Made by a program: the position numbers and the translations under genes | Notes under the pieces: model-generated | The model's input: the letters and a program-made list of their open reading frames with translations, nothing else | The model's database searches: none | What the model was told of the DNA's origin: nothing | DNA from: Butyrivibrio sp. AE3004 | GTDB lineage: Bacteria; Bacillota; Clostridia; Lachnospirales; Lachnospiraceae | DNA: 64,000 bases | Direction: 5' to 3' | Assembly: GCF_000703165.1 (NCBI RefSeq) | Contig: NZ_JNLQ01000002.1 | Span: forward strand, 2,852,001 to 2,916,000 | Shown: positions 52,384 through 61,758 of the stretch, one piece after another | Numbering within the stretch: position 1 is the stretch's first letter | How the letters are laid out: every line of letters begins with the position of its first letter

Positions 52384-53946
52384 CTATTTCCTCAAAACAA
52401 ATACCTTCCAAATAAACTTTGCATTTGATACAAAGTATCTCTTGAGAAGACGTTTCGGATCCTGAAACAGTCTGTACAGCCATTCCATTCCAATTTTTCT
52501 GATCCATAGCGGTGCTCTTTTTATATTTCCGGCGTAAAAATTAAATCCTGCTCCAACGCCAAGCATCACTCCATGCAATTTTCCTTCATGAGCAGCCATC
52601 CATTTTTCCTGCTTTGGAGCACCAAGCCCTATCCAGATAAGGTCTGCACCCGATGCATTAAGCATCTCTATTATATCATTATCCTCCTCAGGTGTTAATT
52701 CTCTGAAAGGCGGTGAATAGAATCCCTTAATTACTATGCCGGGATATTTCTCAGGAAGTTTTTCCTTAAGAAGCTCGATGGTTTCTTCCGAAGACCCATA
52801 AAAGTAATGCGAAAGTTTACCATCCATTGTGGATTTAAACATAGCATCCATAAAATCCGGTCCGGCAATTCTCTCCGCTTTAACATATCCTGATTTCTGA
52901 ATTCTGTTTACAATAGGCTGTCCATCTGGAAAAGTGAGTGCCGATGAGTTTTGAATATGCATATATTCAGGATTTTCACTGGCTTCCACAGTGGTATGAA
53001 CATTACAAAAGCATATATACTTACCAAAGAAATCATGTATATGGCTTCTAACATACAGAACCGCATTTTCTACATTGGATACTGCAAAATTAACGCCAAG
53101 GACTTTGCATCTTTTAGACATTGCGGAGTAATAAGCAGCCTGATAGTATCCTATCCCTCTGATAAGATGGTTAGTTACCCATAGTCCGTCAAGGGATATT
53201 CCAAAGTATGTATTAATACCTTCGTTTCCAAATCTTCTTACAATATCATTACGCACGAAGTCTGCTATATCAAGCTTATCGGGAATACATACAAAAATGT
53301 CACTGCATCCTGATTCTTTAACCTTTTGAACAAGCTGGTCACGGTTAATTGCTGCTTCATAATCATCAATATCTCTTGTATTTTCCGGATAATACGCTTC
53401 ATCGAGAGAATAAACATTGTCCAGTTCAAATTCAAGACTGAGATCTTTTCCGAGATGAGCTTTTACCGATTCAATTTCATTTTTAAATGCAAGTCCTGCT
53501 ATTTTTCTTCTGTGAACCTCAGGATTGCCGTTCTTAATAAGTATTGCCCTGTATATCAGTCTGAAAGAAAATACAAACACAAAATTAAGAACAACCAGAT
53601 ATCCCATGGCAAGCCTTGATACATAGTAAGTATTCTGAGATACCATAAGCACAACAAGTAAAAACAAAAACAGCGCTACCTGGTTCTTGAAGACTCCGCT
53701 GAATATTTCGAGCGGATCAAGATATTCAATAGGCCTGTAATCAAACCTTCTTCCAAGGTATACATTTACAAGCGTGGCAAAAAGGATTTCCATGAAAAAA
53801 ATCATGGTGTACAGCGGAATCATCCACTCTTTTTTCCAATACCAGTTAAACCTGATCGTGATCATTGCGGCATATGCAAGACACAGCGCAGCCGCATCCA
53901 CAATCAACAATATTCTTTTTCTTCTCTGTGAGCGTGAAAAGCTCAT
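52384..53946 (-). CDS. Fusion of phosphoglycosyltransferase-like membrane half to WecG/TagA/CpsF glycosyltransferase
   Basis: A 520-residue protein with two recognisable parts. Residues 1-140 hold four helices, and about 150-275 resemble the nucleotide-binding-like domain of WbaP/PglC-long type phosphoglycosyltransferases (segment SGCSDIFVCIPDKL). The catalytic sugar-transferase domain that should follow is absent. Instead, from about 283 there is a full WecG/TagA/CpsF (GT26) domain: GVNFAVSNVENAV, FPDGQPIVNRI, RIAGPDFM, DLIWIGLGAPKQEKW and GAGFNFYAGNIKRAP. GT26 enzymes add ManNAc, ManNAcA or related sugars to undecaprenyl-diphosphate-linked acceptors. GAGG precedes the ATG. It is last in an operon with a dehydratase and an aminotransferase. 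Confidence 0.85.
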   Translation of the reverse strand: MSFSRSQRRKRILLIVDAAALCLAYAAMITIRFNWYWKKEWMIPLYTMIFFMEILFATLVNVYLGRRFDYRPIEYLDPLEIFSGVFKNQVALFLFLLVVLMVSQNTYYVSRLAMGYLVVLNFVFVFSFRLIYRAILIKNGNPEVHRRKIAGLAFKNEIESVKAHLGKDLSLEFELDNVYSLDEAYYPENTRDIDDYEAAINRDQLVQKVKESGCSDIFVCIPDKLDIADFVRNDIVRRFGNEGINTYFGISLDGLWVTNHLIRGIGYYQAAYYSAMSKRCKVLGVNFAVSNVENAVLYVRSHIHDFFGKYICFCNVHTTVEASENPEYMHIQNSSALTFPDGQPIVNRIQKSGYVKAERIAGPDFMDAMFKSTMDGKLSHYFYGSSEETIELLKEKLPEKYPGIVIKGFYSPPFRELTPEEDNDIIEMLNASGADLIWIGLGAPKQEKWMAAHEGKLHGVMLGVGAGFNFYAGNIKRAPLWIRKIGMEWLYRLFQDPKRLLKRYFVSNAKFIWKVFVLRK

Positions 53947-53966
53947 ATCAAATGACCTCGCAATTA

Positions 53967-55250
53967 TTATCTAAAGCATCTGTGAATTATATCTATCACA
54001 ACGCTCTGCTCTTCTTCAGTCATCTTATTATCTGAAGGAAGACATAAACCTCTCTCAAATATATCCGCACCTACATCAACAGAAGTTCCCTCATTTATAT
54101 ATGCATTACTTCTACCGCGCATAATCCCCTGCACAGTAATAAAGATATTATTTCTGTACATAGGCTGCATATGCATGGGCTTCCAGATAGGTCTTCCCTC
54201 TGCGTTAAAATATGAAAGAGCTTCAAGTATCTCCGAAGGACATGATTTTCCGGGCTCTGACTTGTAAAGAACCTCTTTCTCAGATCTAACCTGAGGACAC
54301 AAAGCCTCCCTGTCAATTATCATACAGCTGAGCCAATAATTTGGATCGGTATTATCCGGAATAGGATTCATTGACACAGGAAGATCCTTAAGGCCTTCTT
54401 TGTACCTATAGTAAATGGCTTTCTTAGCCTCTATATGTTCTTTAAGGTAAGGAAGCTGTCCTCTTATGACCCCCGCAACTATATTTGACATACGATAGTT
54501 GTAGCCGAGTTCCTCATGCTGATACCAGGACGCATCCTCTCTGGCCTGAGTACTTAATTTTCTTACCTTATGGCAGTCACTTAGAGAATCTGTAAGAAAC
54601 ATTCCCCCCGCACTTCCTGTAATTATCTTGTTTCCGTTAAAGGATATAACGCTATAGTCTCCAAACTTTCCTGTCTGCACGCCTTCATAAGATGCGCCGA
54701 AAGATTCAGCAGCATCTTCAACAATCAGAGCGCCATGCTTATCAGCTATAGCCCTTATCTCCTTTATCTTTCCGGGAGTTCCGTACAGATATGCGATAAC
54801 TATAAGCTTCACATCTGGATAAAGCTCAAATGCTTTCTCCAAGGCCTCGGGATCCATGTTCCAGGAATCAGCCTCTGTATCAATAAAAACTGCCTCACCG
54901 CCCTCATATGCCACCGGATTTACGGTTGCATCAAATGTCATATCGGAACAGAATACTTTTTTGCCGCTGAGTGTTCCCACATTTGCAGGCTGCGGTCCAT
55001 AGAGCTTTTCTCCTGCAAGTCTTATTGCCAGATGAAGTGCCGCTGTTCCGGAACTGAGTCCTACGGCATATTTTCTTCCAACCATTTCCTGTACAAGGCG
55101 CTCAGCCTCATTTATATTCTCACCTACTGTGGAAACCCAGTTTTTATCTATGGCATCAGTAACCCACTTGAGCTCATCTCCATGCATCGTGGGAGAAGAT
55201 AACCATATCTTGCTTTCAAACTTCTTTATACCATTAAATCTTTCGTCCAT
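53967..55250 (-). CDS. DegT/DnrJ/EryC1-type PLP sugar aminotransferase (PglE-like)
   Basis: A 427-residue PLP enzyme. SSGTAALHLA (66-75), VEDAAESFGASYEG (177-190) and SFNGNKIITGSAGG with the Schiff-base Lys208 are hallmarks of sugar 4-aminotransferases. With the PglF-like dehydratase upstream it would turn a UDP-4-keto-6-deoxy-GlcNAc into the 4-amino sugar. YRMSNIVAGVIRGQL is the usual substrate-binding block. GAGG precedes the ATG. A 124-base gap with a small inverted repeat (ACCCG/CGGGT) separates it from the dehydratase gene; no clear promoter is seen there. The exact keto-sugar is inferred. Confidence 0.88.
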   Translation of the reverse strand: MDERFNGIKKFESKIWLSSPTMHGDELKWVTDAIDKNWVSTVGENINEAERLVQEMVGRKYAVGLSSGTAALHLAIRLAGEKLYGPQPANVGTLSGKKVFCSDMTFDATVNPVAYEGGEAVFIDTEADSWNMDPEALEKAFELYPDVKLIVIAYLYGTPGKIKEIRAIADKHGALIVEDAAESFGASYEGVQTGKFGDYSVISFNGNKIITGSAGGMFLTDSLSDCHKVRKLSTQAREDASWYQHEELGYNYRMSNIVAGVIRGQLPYLKEHIEAKKAIYYRYKEGLKDLPVSMNPIPDNTDPNYWLSCMIIDREALCPQVRSEKEVLYKSEPGKSCPSEILEALSYFNAEGRPIWKPMHMQPMYRNNIFITVQGIMRGRSNAYINEGTSVDVGADIFERGLCLPSDNKMTEEEQSVVIDIIHRCFR

Positions 55251-55374
55251 ATCTTCCTCATCTTTAAACGCATGTTTTTACCCGACTCATACCGCTCTGT
55301 TGTCAGTACCGTTGCCGGGTCATGCTTTACATTTCCTATCATGAAAGGACTAATTTAACAAATTATTAAAAAAT

Positions 55375-57318
55375 TTACTCTGTCTCGTTTATAAGTTCAG
55401 CTGCTCTTTCGAGTGCCTTCTGATGTTCTATGGAGTGCGAGTCCGCATTGTCCTCCGGATGATAAGTAGTTACTATCTTCTGGACAATTTCTCTTATCTC
55501 ATCAGCATGCTCTGCCTTGGAAGCTCCGTTAAGTTCCTCAAGTTGTCCAAAGAATTTCATATCATCCATATCAATGGGTTTTCCGATATGAATCATTCTG
55601 TTGGCAGTATCCTGCAGTCCTTCCTCATCCATGAGCATCTCTTCATACAGTTTTTCTCCGGGTCTAAGTCCCGTAAATTCAATCTTAATATCTTCTCCGA
55701 CTTTATATCCCGAAAGTTTAATAAGGTTCTCGGCAAGATCAAGGATTCTTACAGGCTCTCCCATATCAAGGACAAAAATTTCTCCGCCCTTTGCATATGC
55801 ACCGGCCTGCATTACAAGGCTGACAGCCTCGGGAATAGTCATAAAATATCTGATGATATTAGGGTCTGTAACGGTAACCGGACCACCTGCTGCTATCTGT
55901 TTCTTAAACAGAGGTATAACCGAGCCGTTTGAACCCAGTACATTTCCGAAGCGCACTGCTACAAACTCTGTATCATAATGCTTGTTAAAGGTCTGCACGA
56001 TCATCTCACAAATTCTCTTACTTGCACCCATGATATTTGTGGGATTAACCGCTTTATCTGTAGATATCATTACAAACTTTTTGCAGCCGTTCATAGCTGC
56101 AGCCATGGCAGTCTTAAATGTTCCGAAAACATTGTTCTTTATAGCTTCGTTAGGGCTGTCTTCCATAAGCGGTACATGCTTATGAGCAGCTGCATGATAA
56201 ACAATTTCAGGTCTGTATTTTTCAAAGATCCTATTAATTCTGTTAGTATTTCTTACGGAAGCAATCAAAACCTCAAGATCAAGCTCAGGATGATTTCTCT
56301 TAAGTTCCTGCTGTATATCGTAAGCATTGTTTTCGTAAATATCGATTATTATAAGCTTCTTGGGTTTATGATTTGCTATCTGTCTGCAAAGCTCTGATCC
56401 TATAGATCCGCCACCGCCTGTAACAAGAACTGTCTTACCGCTTACATAACCGGCAATCTGATTTAAGTCTACTGCAATGGGATCTCTTCCAAGAAGATCC
56501 TCAACTTCTACCTCGCGCAGCTTACTTACATTGACCTCACCATTCACAAGCTGATATACGCCCGGAAGTGAACGAAGCTTACAGTTAGTCTCCTTACACA
56601 GATCAAGCAGCTTTTTCATCTCACTTCTTGAAAGAGAAGGGATTGCTACTATTATTTCATCAATGTCATAGAGATCCGCACACTCCAATATCTTGTCACG
56701 ACCGCCTACAACTCTGATTCCCTGAATATAATGTCCCCATTTGCTTCTGTCATCATCTATGATGCATCTGATGACCATAGTGGAAAAGTTGCTGTTCACA
56801 ATTTCCTTTATAATGATGTTACCTGATTCCCCGGCGCCGATCACCATAACAGAAGTAGTGTTTTTGCGGTTCTCAGTCTTATGTTTTACACTTCTGATAA
56901 ATCTATAGCTGAATCTGCTAATAAATATCAGCGTTATCAAAATGAACGTATATAAAAAGTAATAGCTCTGAGGAACCGGCTGTCTTCCTACCTTAAAAAA
57001 CTGGAGGCCGAAAGCATTGGCTACACCTGATGCCACACAGGCAAATACAAGATTTTGAAGTTCATTTTCACCCGCATAAGCCCACAGACTGTTATACAAT
57101 CTGAAAAAATAGAAAAATACAAGTGAAAGTGCTACATTGATCACCAAAAAATCAGTAACCGGATCCATAAATTCATACGGCACCAGATCAATGTTGAACT
57201 CATATCTCATAAGGAGTGCCAAATAACTTGCGATAATGATGCTTAGCACATCATAAACCACAAGTCCGACTCTTCTGTAAAATTTTGCAAAATTAAAAGG
57301 TTTCTTCTCTGATTTCAT
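55375..57318 (-). CDS. Membrane UDP-GlcNAc 4,6-dehydratase (PglF/CapD-like)
   Basis: A 647-residue protein with four N-terminal helices (about 15-140), a first Rossmann-like domain (from VMVIGAGESGN near 158) and the SDR catalytic domain from TGGGGSIGSE (300-309). STDKAVNPTNIMGASKR shows the Asp-Lys pair and the Met in the place of Tyr that mark PglF-type 4,6-dehydratases. NNVFGTF, VRFGNVLGS and LRPGEKLYEE are further blocks. It converts UDP-GlcNAc to UDP-2-acetamido-2,6-dideoxy-4-hexulose, the first step to bacillosamine-type sugars. AAAGAGAT precedes the ATG, and an extended -10 (TGATAGAAT) lies just upstream. Its product suits the aminotransferase that follows. Confidence 0.93.
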   Translation of the reverse strand: MKSEKKPFNFAKFYRRVGLVVYDVLSIIIASYLALLMRYEFNIDLVPYEFMDPVTDFLVINVALSLVFFYFFRLYNSLWAYAGENELQNLVFACVASGVANAFGLQFFKVGRQPVPQSYYFLYTFILITLIFISRFSYRFIRSVKHKTENRKNTTSVMVIGAGESGNIIIKEIVNSNFSTMVIRCIIDDDRSKWGHYIQGIRVVGGRDKILECADLYDIDEIIVAIPSLSRSEMKKLLDLCKETNCKLRSLPGVYQLVNGEVNVSKLREVEVEDLLGRDPIAVDLNQIAGYVSGKTVLVTGGGGSIGSELCRQIANHKPKKLIIIDIYENNAYDIQQELKRNHPELDLEVLIASVRNTNRINRIFEKYRPEIVYHAAAHKHVPLMEDSPNEAIKNNVFGTFKTAMAAAMNGCKKFVMISTDKAVNPTNIMGASKRICEMIVQTFNKHYDTEFVAVRFGNVLGSNGSVIPLFKKQIAAGGPVTVTDPNIIRYFMTIPEAVSLVMQAGAYAKGGEIFVLDMGEPVRILDLAENLIKLSGYKVGEDIKIEFTGLRPGEKLYEEMLMDEEGLQDTANRMIHIGKPIDMDDMKFFGQLEELNGASKAEHADEIREIVQKIVTTYHPEDNADSHSIEHQKALERAAELINETE

Positions 57319-57382
57319 ATCTCTTTATTCTATCATAAATCAGCTTTTCATCCCACCTGTGGAAGAATTGCCGATTTCATCG

Positions 57383-60097
57383 TTATTTTTCTTTAAAAGC
57401 AATTGGCATGATTGAAAAAACAAGTGCTATTGCCATCGGATTACTAAACTGAAATACCCATTCCGATATGGCTGCTATTCCGAAGCCGACAGTCATAGCA
57501 TAAGGAAGAAGTGCTCCGGGTATGTCATTTCTGTTCTTCAAATAATATGCGGCACCTTTGAAGAAAGCAAAAGCCATCATCAAAAGGAATACTATACCGG
57601 CTAATATACCATTATCAAACATAACCTGAATATAGGTATTATGCGCATGAACAGCCACTTCACCGGAAGGGAGAACAGCTCCCATCTCCTCATGTCCAAA
57701 AGGTGTCATCTGCTGAAGATAGGACTTAAATATCGTGATTCTGCCATTTGAAAACTCTTCGATACCGTCACCGGTTCCTGAGCTTTCCTGTGTTTCATCA
57801 TTTTGCTCACTTTCAGGCTGTTCTCCATTTCCGCCGGCACCGTCCGCATTTTCCTGACTTGCGGCAGCTTCTGCTTCCGCCTTTAGTCTTTCCTCTTCAA
57901 GTCTCATGTTTTCCAGAAGCTCACGCCCCCCTGTTTCCATAAGATACTCTTTGATTTCAGGTGTTGTCTGCTTTGAGGCAACAATTTCAGGTAGTGAATA
58001 CACCATCGCCCTTGACTGATCCTCAGTCAGCGGAACTCCGTTCTCTCCGACAGTTGAATATCCTTCATCGTTGAAATTAGCTATATCTTCCGGATAATTA
58101 TAATCCATAAAGTCAACATTAAGAATCTTCTCGGAAAACAGATCCACAAATCTTTCTATATTCATATATAGATGATTGTCCGGCTGTCCTCCTCCATACA
58201 ATCCATAGTTTCCTGTCTCAATCGGAAACTTCTTAGGATGAGCCACTATTGCGGGAAGCATTCTCTGAAGTGCAAAAGCTGCGGGGAAACACAAAATTAC
58301 CGACAATGCCATGGTAACTACCTGTATTCCCAGATAGCGAAGCTTTCCTTTCTTACAATCTGCAGCTGTGATGGCAAGCATGCAAATAAACATTACTACA
58401 CAAGCAAGATATGAAGTACGGGAGATAGTAAACAGCATATATGCGGTGACAAAGCCAAAAAGAACAAACTCCTTCCACAGATATCTGAACCTGCTCCTGA
58501 AGGACTTTTCATCCCTCGTCGTATATATCTTGTATAAAAGCAGTACCGCTGATGCACATTCCATTACGGTCATATATTCTGCCGTTACTGTCACCGTGTG
58601 GAAAACAAACGCATATCTTCCGGTGTTAAAAGCAGCAAAGCTTCTATACATCCAGCAATATCCCATTGATATAACAAAGTTGAGGAGTAATCCTCCGATA
58701 ATCAACTCAGGATATGCCTTAAATCCATACAAGCCATAGCTGAGCATAAGTCCGATTACAAAAACAGCAAGCGCAACTCCCCACCATCTTGTGTTTCTGA
58801 AAGCGACAAGGACCGCAAAAAATGCTAAAAGTATAATTCCGAAACTGCTTATTTTAAGGCCTGTGCCCATTGACACATATTCCTCTTTTTTTCGCAGTCT
58901 GTAATATATTTCCACAGCAAAATTAATAATCAGAAATCCTGCCAGAATGGCAATTATTATCCCATAAGTAAGTGCTGCATTGTGAAGATCGTATTCCTTC
59001 TCAGTATCAGGAAGTAAATGAGCATTTCTATATAGTGTCCCGATTACCATAGCAATAATTATATATACAACATTTCCGGTCTTAAGCAATCTGGAGAACG
59101 GAATAGCCGCACAAAGGAATAGTAAAAGAAATATCATTTCCTTACGTTCTGCCAGCGTCTGATAAATTGTGTAAAGAGCGTTCATATATTCACAGCAGAA
59201 CCATAAAGCTGCTGCAATAAATCCCATCTGAGTAAAATTTCTGAGATTATGCCAAAGCTTAACATCAAGTGTGGCATCGTTTTCATGATTTATAGCGTAG
59301 AAAACAAATGCTGCTGTTATAACAACTCCGACCTCAAGAAACACATTCTCAAGAGGTCTTGTATCAAAATACTTAACAGGGTATATAAGGACCATCAATC
59401 CTATAGCAACCACGAAAGCTATGGGATTGCATACTACTCTTACTACCTGATGGACGGTTACAAGCTTGTTCTTTCTTTTATCTGCAGTCAGTCTTTCAAT
59501 AGCGCACAATAAAACAGCAAGCAGAATTATTCCTGCAATGATCAGAAGCGACATCTTCTTAGTTATAGGCTGTCTGTAGTTATATGCTGCCGCAAGCTGA
59601 AGTCCATCCACTGTTGTATCATGGTAGGCAAAGGAAACAAAATATGGCGATGTATCTTCCCCCGCATGCTCGAACGCTACATAAAACGTTGAAAATGCAC
59701 CGTTTAGTATCATGGTGTATGTCTCACCAACATTAAGGTCAAGCCCCACCTTAACATTTATGTAGCCCGGAAGGTTTGCATCTCTTAAATACACAAATCT
59801 CTGGTAGACTTCTTCCATGTTTTCATTATAAAAAACCATGGACATATAATTTCCGAGTTCTATATTATCAACATATATATCTATTGATTCAAGCCTGTCA
59901 TACTGAGCTATAAATTTCTGAACTATGTCATGATAATCATTTACTCTGTCCGAAATCTGAACAATCTCACCTCCACCCTTTTCGGTGATTGTTCTTTGCC
60001 AGATTCTAAAAGGAAAAACAGATAGTATGGCAATAACTGCAAAGATTATTATTACCGCTCTTATAGCTGTCCCCTTATAAACAACTTTTCTTCTCAT
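57383..60097 (-). CDS. Wzy/O-antigen-ligase-like membrane protein with extracytoplasmic N-terminal domain
   Basis: A 904-residue protein. One helix (about 13-29) leads to an outer beta-rich domain (30-175, with YIDN and GETYTMILNG). About thirteen helices follow. A long outer loop (about 615-790) contains an acidic low-complexity stretch rich in E, A, G and Q near 735-775. The Wzy_C-type motif is AHNTYIQVMFDNGILAG (His819-Asn820) before the last helices. Wzy polymerases and WaaL-type ligases use such a loop to join lipid-linked glycans. It overlaps the preceding gene by ATGA, with GGAGG as ribosome site. Whether it polymerises or ligates cannot be told. Confidence 0.8.
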   Translation of the reverse strand: MRRKVVYKGTAIRAVIIIFAVIAILSVFPFRIWQRTITEKGGGEIVQISDRVNDYHDIVQKFIAQYDRLESIDIYVDNIELGNYMSMVFYNENMEEVYQRFVYLRDANLPGYINVKVGLDLNVGETYTMILNGAFSTFYVAFEHAGEDTSPYFVSFAYHDTTVDGLQLAAAYNYRQPITKKMSLLIIAGIILLAVLLCAIERLTADKRKNKLVTVHQVVRVVCNPIAFVVAIGLMVLIYPVKYFDTRPLENVFLEVGVVITAAFVFYAINHENDATLDVKLWHNLRNFTQMGFIAAALWFCCEYMNALYTIYQTLAERKEMIFLLLFLCAAIPFSRLLKTGNVVYIIIAMVIGTLYRNAHLLPDTEKEYDLHNAALTYGIIIAILAGFLIINFAVEIYYRLRKKEEYVSMGTGLKISSFGIILLAFFAVLVAFRNTRWWGVALAVFVIGLMLSYGLYGFKAYPELIIGGLLLNFVISMGYCWMYRSFAAFNTGRYAFVFHTVTVTAEYMTVMECASAVLLLYKIYTTRDEKSFRSRFRYLWKEFVLFGFVTAYMLFTISRTSYLACVVMFICMLAITAADCKKGKLRYLGIQVVTMALSVILCFPAAFALQRMLPAIVAHPKKFPIETGNYGLYGGGQPDNHLYMNIERFVDLFSEKILNVDFMDYNYPEDIANFNDEGYSTVGENGVPLTEDQSRAMVYSLPEIVASKQTTPEIKEYLMETGGRELLENMRLEEERLKAEAEAAASQENADGAGGNGEQPESEQNDETQESSGTGDGIEEFSNGRITIFKSYLQQMTPFGHEEMGAVLPSGEVAVHAHNTYIQVMFDNGILAGIVFLLMMAFAFFKGAAYYLKNRNDIPGALLPYAMTVGFGIAAISEWVFQFSNPMAIALVFSIMPIAFKEK

Positions 60098-61758
60098 AAA
60101 TCCTCCACTGACGTATGCTTACGCAGTAAAACAGTATACACCAAAATCGGAGCGCTATACCACAGATAAATCGTATATCTCACAAGGTATGTCGGCCCAA
60201 GTAATACCGTAAGCCAAACCAGCATTACAAGAATCCATGGATATATATTCTTTTCCTTCCTGACAACAAACCATGTCAAAAGAAGGTAAAAGCACAACCA
60301 GAAATATGCTGCCGGCGAGAACAAAAGAGAAACAACCGGAATGTTCTGTTGAAATTTCTCTATGGACAATTTTCTGTAAAAGCTGTCGATTATCGGTATA
60401 AAACTGTGTCTTTCACCCGGCAGTTCAACCTCGTAACCAAAATATGAACTATCCGTATAAGTAAAAGTAAATACAGTATTTCCCTGATAAACATTTATGA
60501 CTGCACCCGGATACCAGTATCCGTAAGATGTCAAAAACCAGCCGTTGAGGTAACTCATGGGATTCTGTATTCCCTTTGTAATCCAAAGCTTCAAAAATGC
60601 TTTTTTATCCTCTTCGTAAGCTCTGTTGTCGAAGTACATCTTAAGTATGTCCGATATTCTGGGTGTATAGTGAGATAACCCCTCTTCGCTCAGGTATCTG
60701 TGCAAGATGTCTTTTTCTTCCTGCGTAAAACTATCACTGTCGTAATAATACACTCTGGCAAGCTGCTGAATCGGAACCGTAAGCATTTCCTGATGCTCTC
60801 CGCCGGAAGCTCCTACCACATGTCCTATCACAAGATTGATGCAAAAATAGATAATTACAGGAGCGATCAAAAATGTAGCCCCGTGAAATCTGTCTTTTAT
60901 CTTTAGAAGCTTTGATACAATCAGTACAATAACCGCAAAAACAATATAAGCATAAAATCCGTTGTGCCTAAAAAGCATCATAAGAACAGCACAGATGATA
61001 ATCTGCCCGGCCTTTTTCTTTTTTTCTCCTCTTCCCGAAAGCTCTTCCCATTCCATCATCAGAATTACTGTAAGAATTAAAAATGCAGAAAAAAATCCAT
61101 CCTTACAGGAGCAAAGGGTATACATAACTATTGTCGGAAAACCCCCAAAAAACAGAGCTGATGCCGTTCTTATCCTCTTTCCTGCTCCATGCTTTTTAAG
61201 GAAGCTGATGAAATAGGTAAATATCCAGGTCATCACAAGCATCTGAATAAATATATAGGCAAAAATCCCCAAATTATAGCTGCCTGTAAATTTATGAAAA
61301 AAAGCAACGCTGCCGCCAAGAAGAAGCACATGCAAAAGCGGATGGTGCGTATTAAAGCTTCTTGAAAGCACTTCTATAACTTCCGTCTGAGCATCGTAAA
61401 CGAAAAAACCGGGATAGACTCCAAGGAGAACAACAAAATTACAAAGAGCTATAAGCATCCAGACCCTGAAAAATTCGCTACGGGTATATCCCTTTTTCGT
61501 TCTGATTTTCGTTATATTTTTATAGGTGCTCTCCGCTGAAATACTGTTTAATTCTCTTCCAGCCTTAAGTAAAAGTCTCTGCCAGGATAAATGTACAAGA
61601 AAGCTGATAAGTACTGTCAGCCCGGCAAAGAGCATAAGCATCCTTGTATTACCAAGGTCCACATGGTCAGTCGTTTCTAGCTGATATCCTAATACCAGAC
61701 TCAGCGATGCACCTACACCAAATAAGACCGGCAACAGCCAGGTCTTATTCTTACTCAT
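60094..61758 (-). CDS. DUF6020-like polytopic GT-C candidate
   Basis: A 554-residue protein with about eleven helices. VYPGFFVYDAQTEV (114-127), the HHPLLH block (138-143) and SCKDGFFSAF recall DUF6020 proteins of Lachnospiraceae and, more remotely, GT-C glycosyltransferases. The start at MSKNKTW (61758) has AGGA five bases upstream and overlaps the GT2 stop by eight bases. The coupling to a GT2 polyprenyl-phosphate synthase suggests that this protein uses the lipid-linked sugar on the outer face. It also overlaps the ligase-like gene by ATGA. Family name and role are from memory and inference. Confidence 0.68.
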   Translation of the reverse strand: MSKNKTWLLPVLFGVGASLSLVLGYQLETTDHVDLGNTRMLMLFAGLTVLISFLVHLSWQRLLLKAGRELNSISAESTYKNITKIRTKKGYTRSEFFRVWMLIALCNFVVLLGVYPGFFVYDAQTEVIEVLSRSFNTHHPLLHVLLLGGSVAFFHKFTGSYNLGIFAYIFIQMLVMTWIFTYFISFLKKHGAGKRIRTASALFFGGFPTIVMYTLCSCKDGFFSAFLILTVILMMEWEELSGRGEKKKKAGQIIICAVLMMLFRHNGFYAYIVFAVIVLIVSKLLKIKDRFHGATFLIAPVIIYFCINLVIGHVVGASGGEHQEMLTVPIQQLARVYYYDSDSFTQEEKDILHRYLSEEGLSHYTPRISDILKMYFDNRAYEEDKKAFLKLWITKGIQNPMSYLNGWFLTSYGYWYPGAVINVYQGNTVFTFTYTDSSYFGYEVELPGERHSFIPIIDSFYRKLSIEKFQQNIPVVSLLFSPAAYFWLCFYLLLTWFVVRKEKNIYPWILVMLVWLTVLLGPTYLVRYTIYLWYSAPILVYTVLLRKHTSVEDL

